Shown: positions 8,597-19,394, numbered from the stretch's first letter. The stretch is 64,000 bases of DNA from Collinsella sp. (GCA_019414645.1 DXLP01000008.1:4109-68108), one strand, 5' to 3'. The notes: generated by a model not told the origin, from the sequence alone. Numbers and translations: made by a program.

Positions 8597-8893
8597 ATGG
8601 GGAGCAAAAAGCGAGCCGCTTGGTCAAAAGCCAAAAGCGAGTTTTTAGGCGCTGCCACGGGCGGCGATATGAGCGACCTGTTTGCGCGCGAGAATGAGCG
8701 CCGCGACGCCCTGGACGCCGAGCGCGATGAAGCCTGGCGCTACAAGTCGTGCGAACGCAAAAACCGTTACGACACGCGCGCCGAGGCCGAGGCCGTTATG
8801 GCCGACTGCGAAAACCGCGGGCGGCGTGGTTTGGCCTGCTACAAATGCGAATACTGCGGCGGCTGGCACCTGACGTCGCATCCTTGGAAATAG
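8597..8893 (+). CDS. Small conserved-type protein with CxxC pair
   Basis: 98 residues, ATG 8597 with GGAGAGG upstream. The basic N-terminus MGSKKRAAW is followed by a charged, helical middle rich in E, R and D. The C-terminal CYKCEYCGGWHLTSH motif, together with the earlier SCERKNRY cysteine, looks like a small zinc ribbon. I do not recognise a named family. A nucleic-acid-binding role is possible but not shown. Confidence 0.7.
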   Translation: MGSKKRAAWSKAKSEFLGAATGGDMSDLFARENERRDALDAERDEAWRYKSCERKNRYDTRAEAEAVMADCENRGRRGLACYKCEYCGGWHLTSHPWK

Positions 8894-8941
8894 GCCTCGC
8901 ATCGGCACGGCACTGACGGAGCGCCAACCATCGCGCGCAAG

Positions 8942-9646
8942 CTACGGGCGCGGCGGCACCAAAACATCGTAACGAACGGCCTTGCCCGCAAGTTGATAGC
9001 TCGGCTTAACTCCGGCAAGCAGCGGGCCCTTCACCGGCCGCTTGATAACGACCTTGCGCGGATGCACAGCAAGCGCCGCCTCGACCAGCGATTCCTCATC
9101 GGCACACGGCTGTTCCAAATGGTGCAGGAGTTGGAACTTCTTTTTCACCGCCGCACTCTTGGTGCGCTCGGGAAACATGGGATCCAGATACACCGCGTCG
9201 GGAGCGGCGAGCTCGCCCTGCCCGATCAGCTCAGCTGTATGGCGAAGGCCGGCAATGCTGTCCTCGCCCGCATGAAGGCGCATGCGAGCCACGGCAGCCG
9301 CAAGCACCTGATCATCCGCCGCGCGATCCAAGGCATCCTTGAGGAGCGCCGCGATCACGCAATCCTGCTCATACAGATCGACGGTAAAGCCCGCGGCCGC
9401 CAACAGCAGCGAATCCTCGCCAAAGCCTGCCGTGGCATCAATCGCCCATGGGCTCTCGATGCCTTTTGTGCGCGCAGCCTTTACCAGCAGCTCTTGCTGC
9501 AGACGGCCTTGCTTGAGTCGTGGCAGCATGCGGGCAAAATCGGCACGCAGCTCCATCGCGCCGTCGGTGAGCGTGAGGCCCTCGGACTTCCGCACGAGCT
9601 CGAGCCCCGCGGCCCGAGCAACAGAAAAGGGATCGACGACGCCCAT
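8942..9646 (-). CDS. rsmJ: 16S rRNA (guanine-1516-N2)-methyltransferase RsmJ
   Basis: SAM-dependent methyltransferase of 234 residues. It has the glycine-rich motif IDATAGFGEDSLLLAAAGF, the catalytic-loop motif YLDPMFPERTKSAAVKKK typical of RsmJ/YhiQ, and the late HPRKVVIKRPVKGP block. ATG 9646 lies 5 bases after AAGGAG; a GTG at 9652 is too close to that site. It is expected to modify G1516 of 16S rRNA in the small subunit. It appears to be a single-gene unit. Confidence 0.88.
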   Translation of the reverse strand: MGVVDPFSVARAAGLELVRKSEGLTLTDGAMELRADFARMLPRLKQGRLQQELLVKAARTKGIESPWAIDATAGFGEDSLLLAAAGFTVDLYEQDCVIAALLKDALDRAADDQVLAAAVARMRLHAGEDSIAGLRHTAELIGQGELAAPDAVYLDPMFPERTKSAAVKKKFQLLHHLEQPCADEESLVEAALAVHPRKVVIKRPVKGPLLAGVKPSYQLAGKAVRYDVLVPPRP

Positions 9647-9710
9647 GGACACTCCTTAACAAGCAAAACGAATACGCGGGGCGCCGTTTATGCCAGCACC
9701 CAACCGTCCG

Positions 9711-9854
9711 CTATTGTCCCACATGCGACATGGCCCACAGCATCGCAATGCAAAGCACCGCCATCAATCCCGTGCACACGGCAGCGATCACAGAATCGCC
9801 CATGCGCCTTCCCAACGACCGCGGCTCACGCACTTGCCCTGTTCCGTACATCAT
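9711..9854 (-). CDS. Small single-pass membrane protein
   Basis: 47 residues starting at ATG 9854, just after AAGGAGGAGCC. A polar basic N-terminus (REPRSLGRRMGD) is followed by one hydrophobic segment, SVIAAVCTGLMAVLCIAMLW, and a short tail. The strong ribosome site supports translation. No family is recognised. The ATG pair at 9854/9851 leaves a one-residue uncertainty. Confidence 0.6.
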   Translation of the reverse strand: MMYGTGQVREPRSLGRRMGDSVIAAVCTGLMAVLCIAMLWAMSHVGQ

Positions 9855-10083
9855 GGCTCCTCCTTGAGACCAGCTCCTTGTTACGGCCTCATCATCGCAG
9901 CGCCGCACATGGGCTGCCATCGATTTGGCTTACGTCCAGCTTTCCTTTTTGAAAGGTTGGACCGTACAGGCAAGAGACGCTTTCAAACGCATGCATCGTC
10001 CCGTTGAACTACAATGTGCTTCACGATATGTGCCGTAACCTGGGCGCGACAGATTCTCCGCGCCCGCATCGAAAGGACCAGCT

Positions 10084-10485
10084 ATGAGCGCTGCTCGCAA
10101 GACACTCAAAATCCTTGCCCTGATTTATTTTGTTCTGGGCATCGCCAGCCTCGTCATCGGAATTGCCGGCATTGTTACCGGCAATTTTGGATCCGCTTAC
10201 GGATCGAACGCCACACTCGCCGCTGTTGTGGTGATTGTTAAGGGCCTCGTCGACCTTGCCGCAGGCGTCGCCGGTATCAAGGGCGCCAACAAGCCTTCGC
10301 AGGTAGACGGCGCATTTAAGCTCGGTATCGTTGCCGCGGCAGCCACGCTCCTCCAAGCCGTGCTCACGCTTCCCGCACTCGGCGGCAGCTCCGTCAATAT
10401 AATCGCCTTTGTCATCGTGGTCTACGACCTGTTCTTTGTTCAGCAGGCACACGCCGTTAAGGCCGAGAACAAGGACCGCCTGTAA
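10084..10485 (+). CDS. Four-helix integral membrane protein
   Basis: 133 residues; ATG 10084 after GAAAGGA. Four hydrophobic segments are visible (about 8-35, 43-67, 80-100 and 104-124), with the short loops YGSNA and GANKPSQVDG between them. No catalytic motif or family name is evident. A terminator follows, so it is probably monocistronic. Confidence 0.72.
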   Translation: MSAARKTLKILALIYFVLGIASLVIGIAGIVTGNFGSAYGSNATLAAVVVIVKGLVDLAAGVAGIKGANKPSQVDGAFKLGIVAAAATLLQAVLTLPALGGSSVNIIAFVIVVYDLFFVQQAHAVKAENKDRL

Positions 10486-10527
10486 GCGCCCGCTTCTCAT
10501 AACCTCTGTTGCAACCAAGCAACTAAA

Positions 10528-10561
10528 AAGGGCCGATCGCGCATCTCCGCGGTCGGCCCTT
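10528..10561 (+). terminator. Terminator after the four-helix membrane protein
   Basis: Arms 10528-10541 and 10548-10561 pair over 13 of 14 positions (aagggccgatcgcg against cgcggtcggccctt), with A-rich sequence before and TTT after. Confidence 0.85.
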
Positions 10562-10578
10562 TGCGTTTGCCTAGATAA

Positions 10579-10616
10579 AACCTACCAAAATAAACCTGTC
10601 CCTTTTTTGGCAGGTT
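10579..10616. repeat. Hairpin overlapping the rlmA stop, family A-like
   Basis: Arms 10579-10590 and 10605-10616 pair at 11 of 12 positions; the loop holds CCTGTCCC as in family A. It overlaps the stop codon of the minus-strand methyltransferase at 10615-10617, repeating the stop-in-palindrome arrangement of copies 1 and 3. Confidence 0.6.
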
Positions 10617-11427
10617 AGTGGCGGTACTCGGCGATGATGAAGTCGATGTCGGTTTGAAGGGTGTCCAAATTTGCCAGGCGCTCTTTGTCGGCAGGGCGCG
10701 TGCGATAGTAGTACGGCGTCATCTGGAACACCGCCTCGATGTCGGCCTGGGTTTGGAGCGTAATGTTCGCAGACACCCGCCGCGTTCCGACCAACTCGAG
10801 TTCGGTGGTCTGCGGCAGCTTCTCGTCATTAAGATATGGCGTGTCGTAGAGCACTTCCTTAAGCCCAAACAGGTGACGGGCACCCGGCACCACGGTATAG
10901 AGTGAGCCCTCTGGCGCCAGTACGCGGGCAAACTCACGCTCGTTAAAGGGAGCAAAGAGCTCGGTCACCATATCGAAGGCGCCATCGGCCACGGGGATGT
11001 CCTTCATGTTGGCCACGAAGTAGGTCGCATCGCCGCGCTTGGCGGCCAGGCGCACCATTTCTTTGCCCAAATCAAACCCGTAAGCGTCCACGCCCGGCAC
11101 CGCGCCCATGGCGCTGGTGTAGTAGCCCTCGCCACAGCAAATATCGAGCAACGTCATGGGACAGTTCGTAGACGCGGCACGTCCAGACACCCGCTCGCGC
11201 ACCAGCTCAACCATCGCATCGCGCAACGGCGCATAGTAGCCGCGGTTCAGAAAGTCACGTCGGCTGCGCGCCTGCGACTTGGGATCGCCCATGGAATCGC
11301 CGCTCTTGGACGAGCGTAGGAGGTATAGATAGCCCTCGCGCGCACGGTCAAACCGGTGTCCGCCCGCGCATGCAGCACCGCGCTCATTGTCCGCCAACGG
11401 CTCATGGCAAACGGGACACAACAACAT
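10615..11427 (-). CDS. 23S rRNA guanine-N1 methyltransferase, RlmA family
   Basis: 270 residues. The N-terminal zinc site CPVC-x12-C-x3-H (C4, C7, C20, H24) and the GHRFDRAREGYLYLL block are diagnostic of the RlmA(I)/RlmA(II) family, which methylates G745 or G748 in 23S rRNA. The SAM site is LLDICCGEGYYT. Some family members confer resistance to their host's own macrolide; nothing here indicates that. ATG 11427 follows AAGGAGTT. Confidence 0.87.
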   Translation of the reverse strand: MLLCPVCHEPLADNERGAACAGGHRFDRAREGYLYLLRSSKSGDSMGDPKSQARSRRDFLNRGYYAPLRDAMVELVRERVSGRAASTNCPMTLLDICCGEGYYTSAMGAVPGVDAYGFDLGKEMVRLAAKRGDATYFVANMKDIPVADGAFDMVTELFAPFNEREFARVLAPEGSLYTVVPGARHLFGLKEVLYDTPYLNDEKLPQTTELELVGTRRVSANITLQTQADIEAVFQMTPYYYRTRPADKERLANLDTLQTDIDFIIAEYRH

Positions 11428-11483
11428 GGCAACTCCTTAGCGCGAACAACACAACGCCCACCATTGTCGCACGCCTTCCCCAC

Positions 11484-11541
11484 CTAGTCATTGGGGACGT
11501 TCTTGAATGACTAGTCGTTTAAGAACGTCCCCAATGACTAG
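11484..11541. repeat. Family B long palindrome, copy 1
   Basis: Perfect 21-base arms (first 20: ctagtcattggggacgttct, 11484-11504; complement 11521-11541) around a 16-base loop that itself contains GACTAGTC. It sits between divergent genes rlmA and the MATE transporter, so it is not a simple terminator. Further copies are at 24034 and 35300. Confidence 0.9.
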
Positions 11542-11605
11542 TCGATTAGGAGTATCATCATCTGCGCAAATAAGCACGAAAGAGCATATTAGAGATTGAG
11601 AGCAT

Positions 11606-12988
11606 ATGGCTGACACCGTATCTAAGCACATTGACATGACCACCGGCTCGCTGTGGCGCAATATTCCCCTGTTCGCCTTCCCCGTGGCCGCCACGAGCAT
11701 CCTGGAGCAGCTGTCGAACCTCATCGCCACGGTCATCATCGGCAACTTCTCGGGCGACCAGGGAACCCTCGCCATGGCGGCGGTCGGCTCCAATGTTCCG
11801 CTTACCAGTCTTATGCTCAACCTGTTTATTGGCATGTCGCTTGGCTCCAACGTGGTCATCGCCAACGCTATCGGCCGCAACGATCAGAACATGGTCAAGC
11901 GCGCCGTCCATACCTCGATTTTAATGGCGCTCGTGGGCTTTGTCGTCATCGCGCTGGGCGAGATCTTTGCCGAGCCCATGCTCGCCGCGCTCAACGTTCC
12001 CGCCGAGACCATGCCGCTCGCCTCACTCTACCTACGCGTCTTTTTGCTGAGCATGCCCTCGATTTTGCTCTACAACTTTGAGGCCGCGATCTTCCGCTCC
12101 GTCGGCATCACCCGCATGCCGCTGCAGGCGCTTGCCGTGTCCACCGTCCTCAACATTGGCCTGGACCTCATCTTTGTCCCAATACTCCACTGGGGCGTCG
12201 CGGGCGTCGCCATCGCCACCGCCATCGCCTACACCGTCAGCGCCGCTACACTCTTTATCCGCCTGCTCAAGACCGACTCTGTCGTCCGCGTCACCCCGCG
12301 TGACTTGGCTATCGACCCCGTCGCCCTCAAGCGCATCGTCAAGATCGGACTGCCCGCCGGCATCCAAAGCGCTGTCTTTGCCGTCGCCAACATCATCATC
12401 CAGTCCGCCATCAACAGCCTGGGCACCGAGGTCATGGCGGCATCGAGCGCCGCTATGAGCCTGGAGTACGTGTGCTACAACCTGCTCAACAGTTTTAGTC
12501 AGGCTTGCACCACCTTTGTGGGACAAAACCACGGTGCTCGCCAGATCGACCGCTGCACCAAAACGCTTAAGGTCTGCCTGGTCGAAGGCGGTATCGTTGC
12601 CCTCACCACGATTATCGTTATTGTCGGCCTCGGGCGCGAAATCTTGTCGCTCTTTAACAGCGATCCCAACATCGTCTCGATCGGCTATATCCGCGTGTGT
12701 TCGATCTTCCCGGCGTACGCCTTTAGTATGTTCTACGAAAACATGTCAGGCTACCTGCGCGGCTTTGGTATCTCGCTCACGCCCGCCCTCATCACCATGA
12801 TCTGCGTCTGCGGCATCCGCTTCTATTGGGTGTTCTGCGTGTTCCCGCATTTCCGCACCTTTGCGAACATCATGATGGTCTACCCCATCAGCCTGGGCAC
12901 CACGGCGTTCTTTATGGTCGTGGCGGTACTACTTTGCCACCCGGCACGCACCTATCGCGCCACCCAAGCCAAAGCGACAGCCCGCTAA
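11606..12988 (+). CDS. MATE-family multidrug/cation exporter
   Basis: 460 residues with about twelve membrane segments in two similar halves. Both halves carry the early MATE signature style (PVAATSILEQLSNLIATVIIG and LPAGIQSAVFAVANIIIQSAINSLG). It resembles the DinF/NorM-like proteins common in gut Firmicutes and Actinobacteria that export cationic drugs using Na+ or H+ gradients. ATG 11606 is preceded only by a weak GAGA; a later ATG at 11636 is possible. Substrate not determinable. Confidence 0.9.
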   Translation: MADTVSKHIDMTTGSLWRNIPLFAFPVAATSILEQLSNLIATVIIGNFSGDQGTLAMAAVGSNVPLTSLMLNLFIGMSLGSNVVIANAIGRNDQNMVKRAVHTSILMALVGFVVIALGEIFAEPMLAALNVPAETMPLASLYLRVFLLSMPSILLYNFEAAIFRSVGITRMPLQALAVSTVLNIGLDLIFVPILHWGVAGVAIATAIAYTVSAATLFIRLLKTDSVVRVTPRDLAIDPVALKRIVKIGLPAGIQSAVFAVANIIIQSAINSLGTEVMAASSAAMSLEYVCYNLLNSFSQACTTFVGQNHGARQIDRCTKTLKVCLVEGGIVALTTIIVIVGLGREILSLFNSDPNIVSIGYIRVCSIFPAYAFSMFYENMSGYLRGFGISLTPALITMICVCGIRFYWVFCVFPHFRTFANIMMVYPISLGTTAFFMVVAVLLCHPARTYRATQAKATAR

Positions 12989-13015
12989 ACACCGCACTCA
13001 ACGCCACGCCAGTCA

Positions 13016-13882
13016 TTAATTGACAATATGAGAGCTCATATAGTCGATAAAGCGCCTCGTGGCGATGGGCATGGTGTCCCAGCTGCGCCAAGCGGCCACC
13101 ACGTCGCGCGAGGGGGCATGCACGATGGGACGTACGCGAATATCGGCACGCATGCCCTCGACGGTACGGCGATATAGCATACTCACGCCTAGGCCCTCCT
13201 CGACCATCGCCATGATGGTGTAGTCGTCGGTCACCTCACTCGTCACATGCGGCGACAGCCCATGCGCCGCAAATGCATCGAGCACCAGACTCTGTTCGCC
13301 CTCATCCAGCAGCACAAACGGCTCGGACGCCAGATCGGCGAGCGTCACCTTTTCCTTTGCCGTCAGCGGATGCGCGGCCGGCAACAATGCTACCAACTCG
13401 TCGTGATAGACCACGCGCTTCTCGAGCCCCGCGGTAAAACCGCGTGCCGTAAAGCAAAAATCAACCACGCCATCGTGCACCCACTGGGCGTTGCGCGTGT
13501 AATCGCCCTGCTTAAGGGTAAAGTGTACCCCCGGGTGCAGGGCCCCAAAGTCGCGGATCACGCGCGGCAACACGGTTCGACTCACGTTGGTAAACGTCGC
13601 AATACGAATATCAGTCGACGAAAGCCCCAGCAGCTCCTGACGCTTGCCCTCGAGCTCGGCCTCGGCCGTCACGATCTGGCGCAGGTACGGCAGATATTGC
13701 TTACCGTCGCGCGTAAGCGAAACGCCCTGCTTTCCGCGCTCGATAATCGTGGTGCCCAGCTCGCGCTCGAGTGCCTTGACGGCCTGGCTCACCGCACTTT
13801 GCGTATAGCCCAGCTCGTCCGCCGCGCCCTTAAGACTGCCGCAATCGACCACCATACATACAATCTGATACCGCGATGCCAT
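13016..13882 (-). CDS. LysR-family transcriptional regulator
   Basis: 288 residues. The N-terminal helix-turn-helix (about 1-60) contains GSLKGAADELGYTQSAVSQAVKALERELG, the LysR hallmark. The remainder is a periplasmic-binding-like effector domain. It starts at ATG 13882 and diverges from the EamA transporter at 14041. By the usual LysR pattern it probably regulates that transporter and itself (inference). A symmetric AAAACGTTTT at 13906-13915 in the shared 158-base region could be part of its site. Confidence 0.87.
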   Translation of the reverse strand: MASRYQIVCMVVDCGSLKGAADELGYTQSAVSQAVKALERELGTTIIERGKQGVSLTRDGKQYLPYLRQIVTAEAELEGKRQELLGLSSTDIRIATFTNVSRTVLPRVIRDFGALHPGVHFTLKQGDYTRNAQWVHDGVVDFCFTARGFTAGLEKRVVYHDELVALLPAAHPLTAKEKVTLADLASEPFVLLDEGEQSLVLDAFAAHGLSPHVTSEVTDDYTIMAMVEEGLGVSMLYRRTVEGMRADIRVRPIVHAPSRDVVAAWRSWDTMPIATRRFIDYMSSHIVN

Positions 13883-14040
13883 CGTGCCTCCACATCGATG
13901 TAGCTGTAAAACGTTTTGCCAGGACTTTTCCCGCCAACATTAGCATTTCTTAATCATACTGAAGATACATTCGCTTTACTACATCCACATCTGGGAGCAG
14001 AATCCTTTTTGCGAAACCGTTCTGTAACAAAAGGAGTCCC

Positions 14041-14949
14041 ATGGATCGCAAAAAAGCAATCGCGCTCTCATTTTCTGTTCCCGTCGCATGGGGCTTTTCG
14101 TACCCCCTCATGAAGATCGGCATGGACAGCATGAACGCCACGAGCATCGTTGCGCTGCGCTGCATCATCGCCTTTGCGGCCTGTCTGCTGCTCTTCCACA
14201 AGCACGCGTTTCGCATCAACCGCGACCTTATGGTTCGCGCCGCCATCATCGGTGCCATCATGGCAACCGAGCTCACGTGCATGTGCCTGGGCTCCAGCCT
14301 CACCTCCGCCTCCACCGCCGGCTTTTTGCAGAGCCTGACAGTCGTAATCGTGCCGTTTGCCAACGCAGCCCTGCTGCGTCGCGCCCCCGAGCGCAAGGTG
14401 CTCGTCGGCACCGCCATCGTCACCTGCGGTATGTTGCTGCTCTCGGGCGCCGATTTCACCAGCCTGAACCCGGGCGCGCTCATCATGCTGCTCTCCGCCT
14501 TTGTCTATGCCGGCCATATCATTGTGGCGAAGCGCTTTGTCGAAGAAGTCGATCCGCTGGCTCTGGGCGTTTGGCAGCTGGGCTTCGGCGGCTTATTCTC
14601 GGGCATTGCCGCATGCGTCTTTGGCGGTTTCACGCTTCCCGGCACGCCGGGCGAGGTCGTAGTCGTCGTCGCACTCGCACTCATCTGCTCTGCCTATGGC
14701 TTTATCACCCAAACGCTCGTGCAGCCCCACGTGCCCGCTGAGACCACCGGCTTCGCCTTCTCGCTCGAGCCGGTCTGCTCCGCCGTCTTTTCGTTCTTCT
14801 TGGTCGGCGAGGTCCTGAGCCCCATCGCCTTCTTTGGCGCCGCTCTCATCCTCACCGGCGTCATAGTGGCAACCGTGCAGCTTCCGCGACTTCATGCGCA
14901 CGCTCACGACCACGCCCACATGGCAGGAACGCCCGAGCAAGTCTCGTAG
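14041..14949 (+). CDS. EamA/DMT-family transporter
   Basis: 302 residues with ten predicted membrane segments in two EamA repeats (N-terminal half about 5-130, C-terminal half about 145-290). ATG 14041 lies after AAAAGGAGTCCC. The C-terminus is histidine-rich (HAHAHDHAHMAG, about 284-295), which could bind metal but may only be a tail feature. Typical substrates are amino acids or metabolites. Its divergent LysR neighbour is the likely regulator. Confidence 0.87.
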   Translation: MDRKKAIALSFSVPVAWGFSYPLMKIGMDSMNATSIVALRCIIAFAACLLLFHKHAFRINRDLMVRAAIIGAIMATELTCMCLGSSLTSASTAGFLQSLTVVIVPFANAALLRRAPERKVLVGTAIVTCGMLLLSGADFTSLNPGALIMLLSAFVYAGHIIVAKRFVEEVDPLALGVWQLGFGGLFSGIAACVFGGFTLPGTPGEVVVVVALALICSAYGFITQTLVQPHVPAETTGFAFSLEPVCSAVFSFFLVGEVLSPIAFFGAALILTGVIVATVQLPRLHAHAHDHAHMAGTPEQVS

Positions 14950-15036
14950 ACCCCACTCTTCATACAGCCGTGGCATAAAGGTCTCCGGGCGCCTTTACAA
15001 TAGATGCCAACAGAGCATCTGCCATAAAGGAGCCCC

Positions 15037-15762
15037 ATGGACACCGCAACCCGCGACCGCAACATAGCAACTTGGTTGGGCGATGCGCCGCAGCCGGTAC
15101 GTGACACTACGAACCAGCTGCTCGAGCGCATCGCCCTTTTGCGTGCCGAGCAAACCATCTACCCGGCACAAGACGACATCCTCAATGCCCTCGCCTATAC
15201 GCCGGCCGACCAGGTCAAGGTTGTCATCCTGGGTCAAGACCCCTATCACGGGCCCAACCAGGCCATGGGGCTGTCGTTCTCGGTCCCTGCGACGCAAACC
15301 AAGTTGCCGCCGAGCCTGCGCAACATCTATAAGGAGCTCAAAGCCGATCTGGGTTGCCCCATTCCCGCCACGGGAGACCTAACCCCATGGGCACAACAGG
15401 GCGTCCTGCTCCTCAACACCACGCTCACCGTGCGCGAGCATGCCGCGAACTCGCACGCCAAGCTGGGCTGGAGCGCGCTCACCGACTACGTTATCGAACG
15501 CTGCTGCCAGCTGCCCCAGCCGGTAGTCTTTTTGGCATGGGGCCGCTTTGCCCAGCAGATGGTCGAAGGCAAGCTCGCCGCGACCGACGCGGGCAAGGCG
15601 ACCGGCAAGTTCTGCCTGGCCTCCACGCACCCCTCACCGCTTTCGGCTAACCGTGCCACGGCAGAACTCCCCGCCTTTATGGGGTCGCGCCCCTTCTCGG
15701 CAGCCAATCGGCTACTCGAACAGCACGGCTCGACCCCCGTCAACTGGACTTGCCTCGGCTAA
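15037..15762 (+). CDS. ung: Uracil-DNA glycosylase
   Basis: Family 1 UDG, 241 residues, which removes uracil from DNA in base excision repair. The water-activating loop GQDPYHGP (Asp68) and the minor-groove loop HPSPLSA are intact, as is the LLLNTTLTVREHAANSH block. ATG 15037 follows AAAGGAGCCCC. A terminator follows directly, so it is a one-gene unit. Confidence 0.96.
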   Translation: MDTATRDRNIATWLGDAPQPVRDTTNQLLERIALLRAEQTIYPAQDDILNALAYTPADQVKVVILGQDPYHGPNQAMGLSFSVPATQTKLPPSLRNIYKELKADLGCPIPATGDLTPWAQQGVLLLNTTLTVREHAANSHAKLGWSALTDYVIERCCQLPQPVVFLAWGRFAQQMVEGKLAATDAGKATGKFCLASTHPSPLSANRATAELPAFMGSRPFSAANRLLEQHGSTPVNWTCLG

Positions 15763-15776
15763 AAATCGATACATCA

Positions 15777-15816
15777 AAAACGCGCCCGACGGCAATCTTG
15801 CCATCGGGCGCGTTTT
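15777..15816. terminator. Bidirectional terminator between ung and the SDR gene
   Basis: Arms 15777-15793 and 15800-15816 pair at 16 of 17 positions. An A run leads and a T run ends the stem (aaaacgcgcccg...cgggcgcgtttt), so it can serve both convergent genes. Confidence 0.9.
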
Positions 15817-15817
15817 G

Positions 15818-16498
15818 TTACTCGGGCCAGATAAACTGGGTGCGGCCGGCCTCGCCACCATCGATCAGCAGACTCTGTCCGGTCATAAACCGGTTGGTCA
15901 CGCCCACAAAGTAGATCCACTCGGCGATTTCTTGGGCGGTGGCCCAGCGCTTAAGCGGCGTGAGCTCCATAATCTGGTTCCACAGGTGTTCGTCTTCCAT
16001 CACGCAACGGTTGAGCGGCGTGATAACGCCACCCGGGTCCACACTGTTGGCGATGGCCTGCGGCGCCAGGCGGTTTGCAAGGTTCTTGGTGTAGGCGATA
16101 ACGCCGCCCTTGCTGGCAGCATAGGCGGGAAACTCCGATCCCGTATGTCCGCTCGCCGACCCCACATTGACCACGGATTCGATAGCCGGCGCCGGCTTGG
16201 CGGCAAGCCCCTCCCCCACAAAGGCGTAGCGCTCGGTCACGTTGATGGTGCCACACAGGTTGGCGGCGATGTCGTCAGTCGAATCCTGCGTACCGGCAAC
16301 ATTCACGATCACCTGAGGCTCAAGGTCGCCTGGAAACGAGTCAGGCTCGCGTACATCAACAATCAGATGGCGGTAGCGCTCGTGTTCGATCGCCGCCGGC
16401 AGCAGATCAAAGCCCACGACCTCGTGGCCCTCGTCCAAAAAGCGCTGCACGCACGCGGCTCCGATACCGCCCGAAGCGCCCGTGATCAAAACCCGCAT
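15818..16498 (-). CDS. Short-chain dehydrogenase/reductase
   Basis: 226 residues of the classical SDR family. It has the cofactor motif TGASGGIG (6-13), the NVAG strand, the catalytic Ser in NVGSASG and the YAASK catalytic pair. Its compact size and the PGGVITPL and DGG tail resemble bacterial hydroxysteroid dehydrogenases of gut actinobacteria, but the substrate cannot be assigned from motifs alone. ATG 16498 follows AAGGAGCAAGT. Ten bases separate it from the upstream VUT transporter, so the two form an operon. Confidence 0.85.
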   Translation of the reverse strand: MRVLITGASGGIGAACVQRFLDEGHEVVGFDLLPAAIEHERYRHLIVDVREPDSFPGDLEPQVIVNVAGTQDSTDDIAANLCGTINVTERYAFVGEGLAAKPAPAIESVVNVGSASGHTGSEFPAYAASKGGVIAYTKNLANRLAPQAIANSVDPGGVITPLNRCVMEDEHLWNQIMELTPLKRWATAQEIAEWIYFVGVTNRFMTGQSLLIDGGEAGRTQFIWPE

Positions 16499-16507
16499 AC
16501 TTGCTCC

Positions 16508-17230
16508 TTAGGCGGTTGCGTGGCGCTCGAGGTACTCGGCGCCCACATTCTCACGCTCCCAGCCACGCACGACCTTGTAGCCCACGGGGCTCAGAAAGAC
16601 CTCGCACAGCAGCTCGGCAACAGCGCCGGTCAGCGAGCACATAAGGACCTGCACCCAGGTCCAACCAAAGAACGTGTGGCTCACCACAATGGCAAAGACC
16701 AGGTTGTCGATAAACTGGCCAACACCCGTGGACACATAGGAGCGGAAGGCAAAGCTCGCAAAGTTATTCTTTTTGAGCATACGGCCAAGCGACTGGTTGA
16801 GCGTGGAGTTAACCACGGCAGAAACGAGCATTGCCAGCGAAGAGCCCAGCACCACATACCAAGTGCCGCCGATGGTGGCGTTAAGGGCGGTGTTGACCTC
16901 GATCATGCCCGTGTCGTAGTAAGCGCCCCACATGCCGGGCGTGAGCGAGCATGCCCAAAAGCACAGGCTCACGGCGAGGTTGACTGCCAGCGCGAGGATG
17001 GAGATTTTGATGGATGCCTTGGCGCCAAAGCGCTTGCAGATCATGTCCTGGCACAAAAACGAAACCCAGCTCACCACAAAGCCGCAATCGAGTGCCAGAT
17101 ACGGCAGGCTGATAAGCTCTTTGTTGGCCAGCAGGTTCATCATGATGACGCTCACGAAAAACAGCGAAACCGTTGCCGCGGGAATGCTCCGCAACAGGAC
17201 CTTGTAGTCCTCCATGACCTTCTTGATCAT
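16508..17230 (-). CDS. VUT-family membrane transporter (YhhQ-like)
   Basis: 240 residues with about six membrane segments and the motifs MMNLLANKEL, GQFIDNLVFAIV and GAVAELLCEVFLSPVGYKV, typical of VUT/YhhQ (queuosine-precursor type) transporters. ATG 17230 follows AAAGGAG. It is first in a two-gene unit with the SDR. A role in queuine or preQ uptake is the family default; no queuosine genes or riboswitch are nearby. Confidence 0.8.
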   Translation of the reverse strand: MIKKVMEDYKVLLRSIPAATVSLFFVSVIMMNLLANKELISLPYLALDCGFVVSWVSFLCQDMICKRFGAKASIKISILALAVNLAVSLCFWACSLTPGMWGAYYDTGMIEVNTALNATIGGTWYVVLGSSLAMLVSAVVNSTLNQSLGRMLKKNNFASFAFRSYVSTGVGQFIDNLVFAIVVSHTFFGWTWVQVLMCSLTGAVAELLCEVFLSPVGYKVVRGWERENVGAEYLERHATA

Positions 17231-17386
17231 TATGTACTCCTTTGGTTTTAGGTTTTACGAGCAGGATATCGGACCCGAACTGCTCGGACGCCCCGGTCTT
17301 GAGACGACGGTGGGTATGATAGCCGCTCACACGGCATCAGGCAAGCAAACGGCGCGGCAGTCCCGCAGGGCCACCGCGCCGATGCG

Positions 17387-19000
<1,614 letters not shown>

Positions 19001-19141
19001 GCGGATCCTTTCTTGCATTGAGTGCATTACGTCGATGTAACCGCACTATTGTAGCCGCGAAATCCCGCCATAGGGCACCTATCAGGACAAATTCATCAGT
19101 TGGGGCCTAGGGTAGCAGTCGATGGCGGCACTCCGCAGCAG

Positions 19142-19366
19142 TTTGTCTCGATCTGTAACATCTAGACGGTTTTTGAACCTCTACCTGTTACAGATTAAGA
19201 CAAACAGGTGGGCGTCCCAGAAAGATCTCGATCTGTAACATCTAGCAGCCAAAAACTTCTCCAGTTGTTACAGATTGAGACAACCAAATGGGGTCCGCTA
19301 GCAAAATCTCAATCTGTAACAGGTAGCCGTCCAAACCGGTTCCAGATGTTACAGATTGAGATGAAT
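19142..19366. repeat. Array of three tandem imperfect palindromes (six alternating 19-base repeats)
   Basis: The core atctgtaaca occurs at 19151, 19231 and 19312, and its complement lies in right arms at about 19186-19204, 19265-19283 and 19347-19366. The result is three stem-loops with 80-81 base period, arms of about 17-19 bases and loops of 24-25 bases. Loops and between-unit spacers are partly alike (TAGC-GCC-AAA and GGGCGTCCC-like stretches), so units arose by tandem duplication and then diverged, while the arms stayed conserved. The function is not known to me. Confidence 0.85.
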
Positions 19367-19394
19367 GAACGAGCGGACAATCCCTATTTACCTC

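Noticed and set aside
9855..10083. Riboswitch or small RNA ahead of the four-helix membrane protein
   Set aside because: No conserved stem pattern or terminator/antiterminator pair could be drawn.
19142..19366. CRISPR array
   Set aside because: The repeats alternate in orientation, are only about 19 bases, the loops are related to each other, and there are no cas genes.
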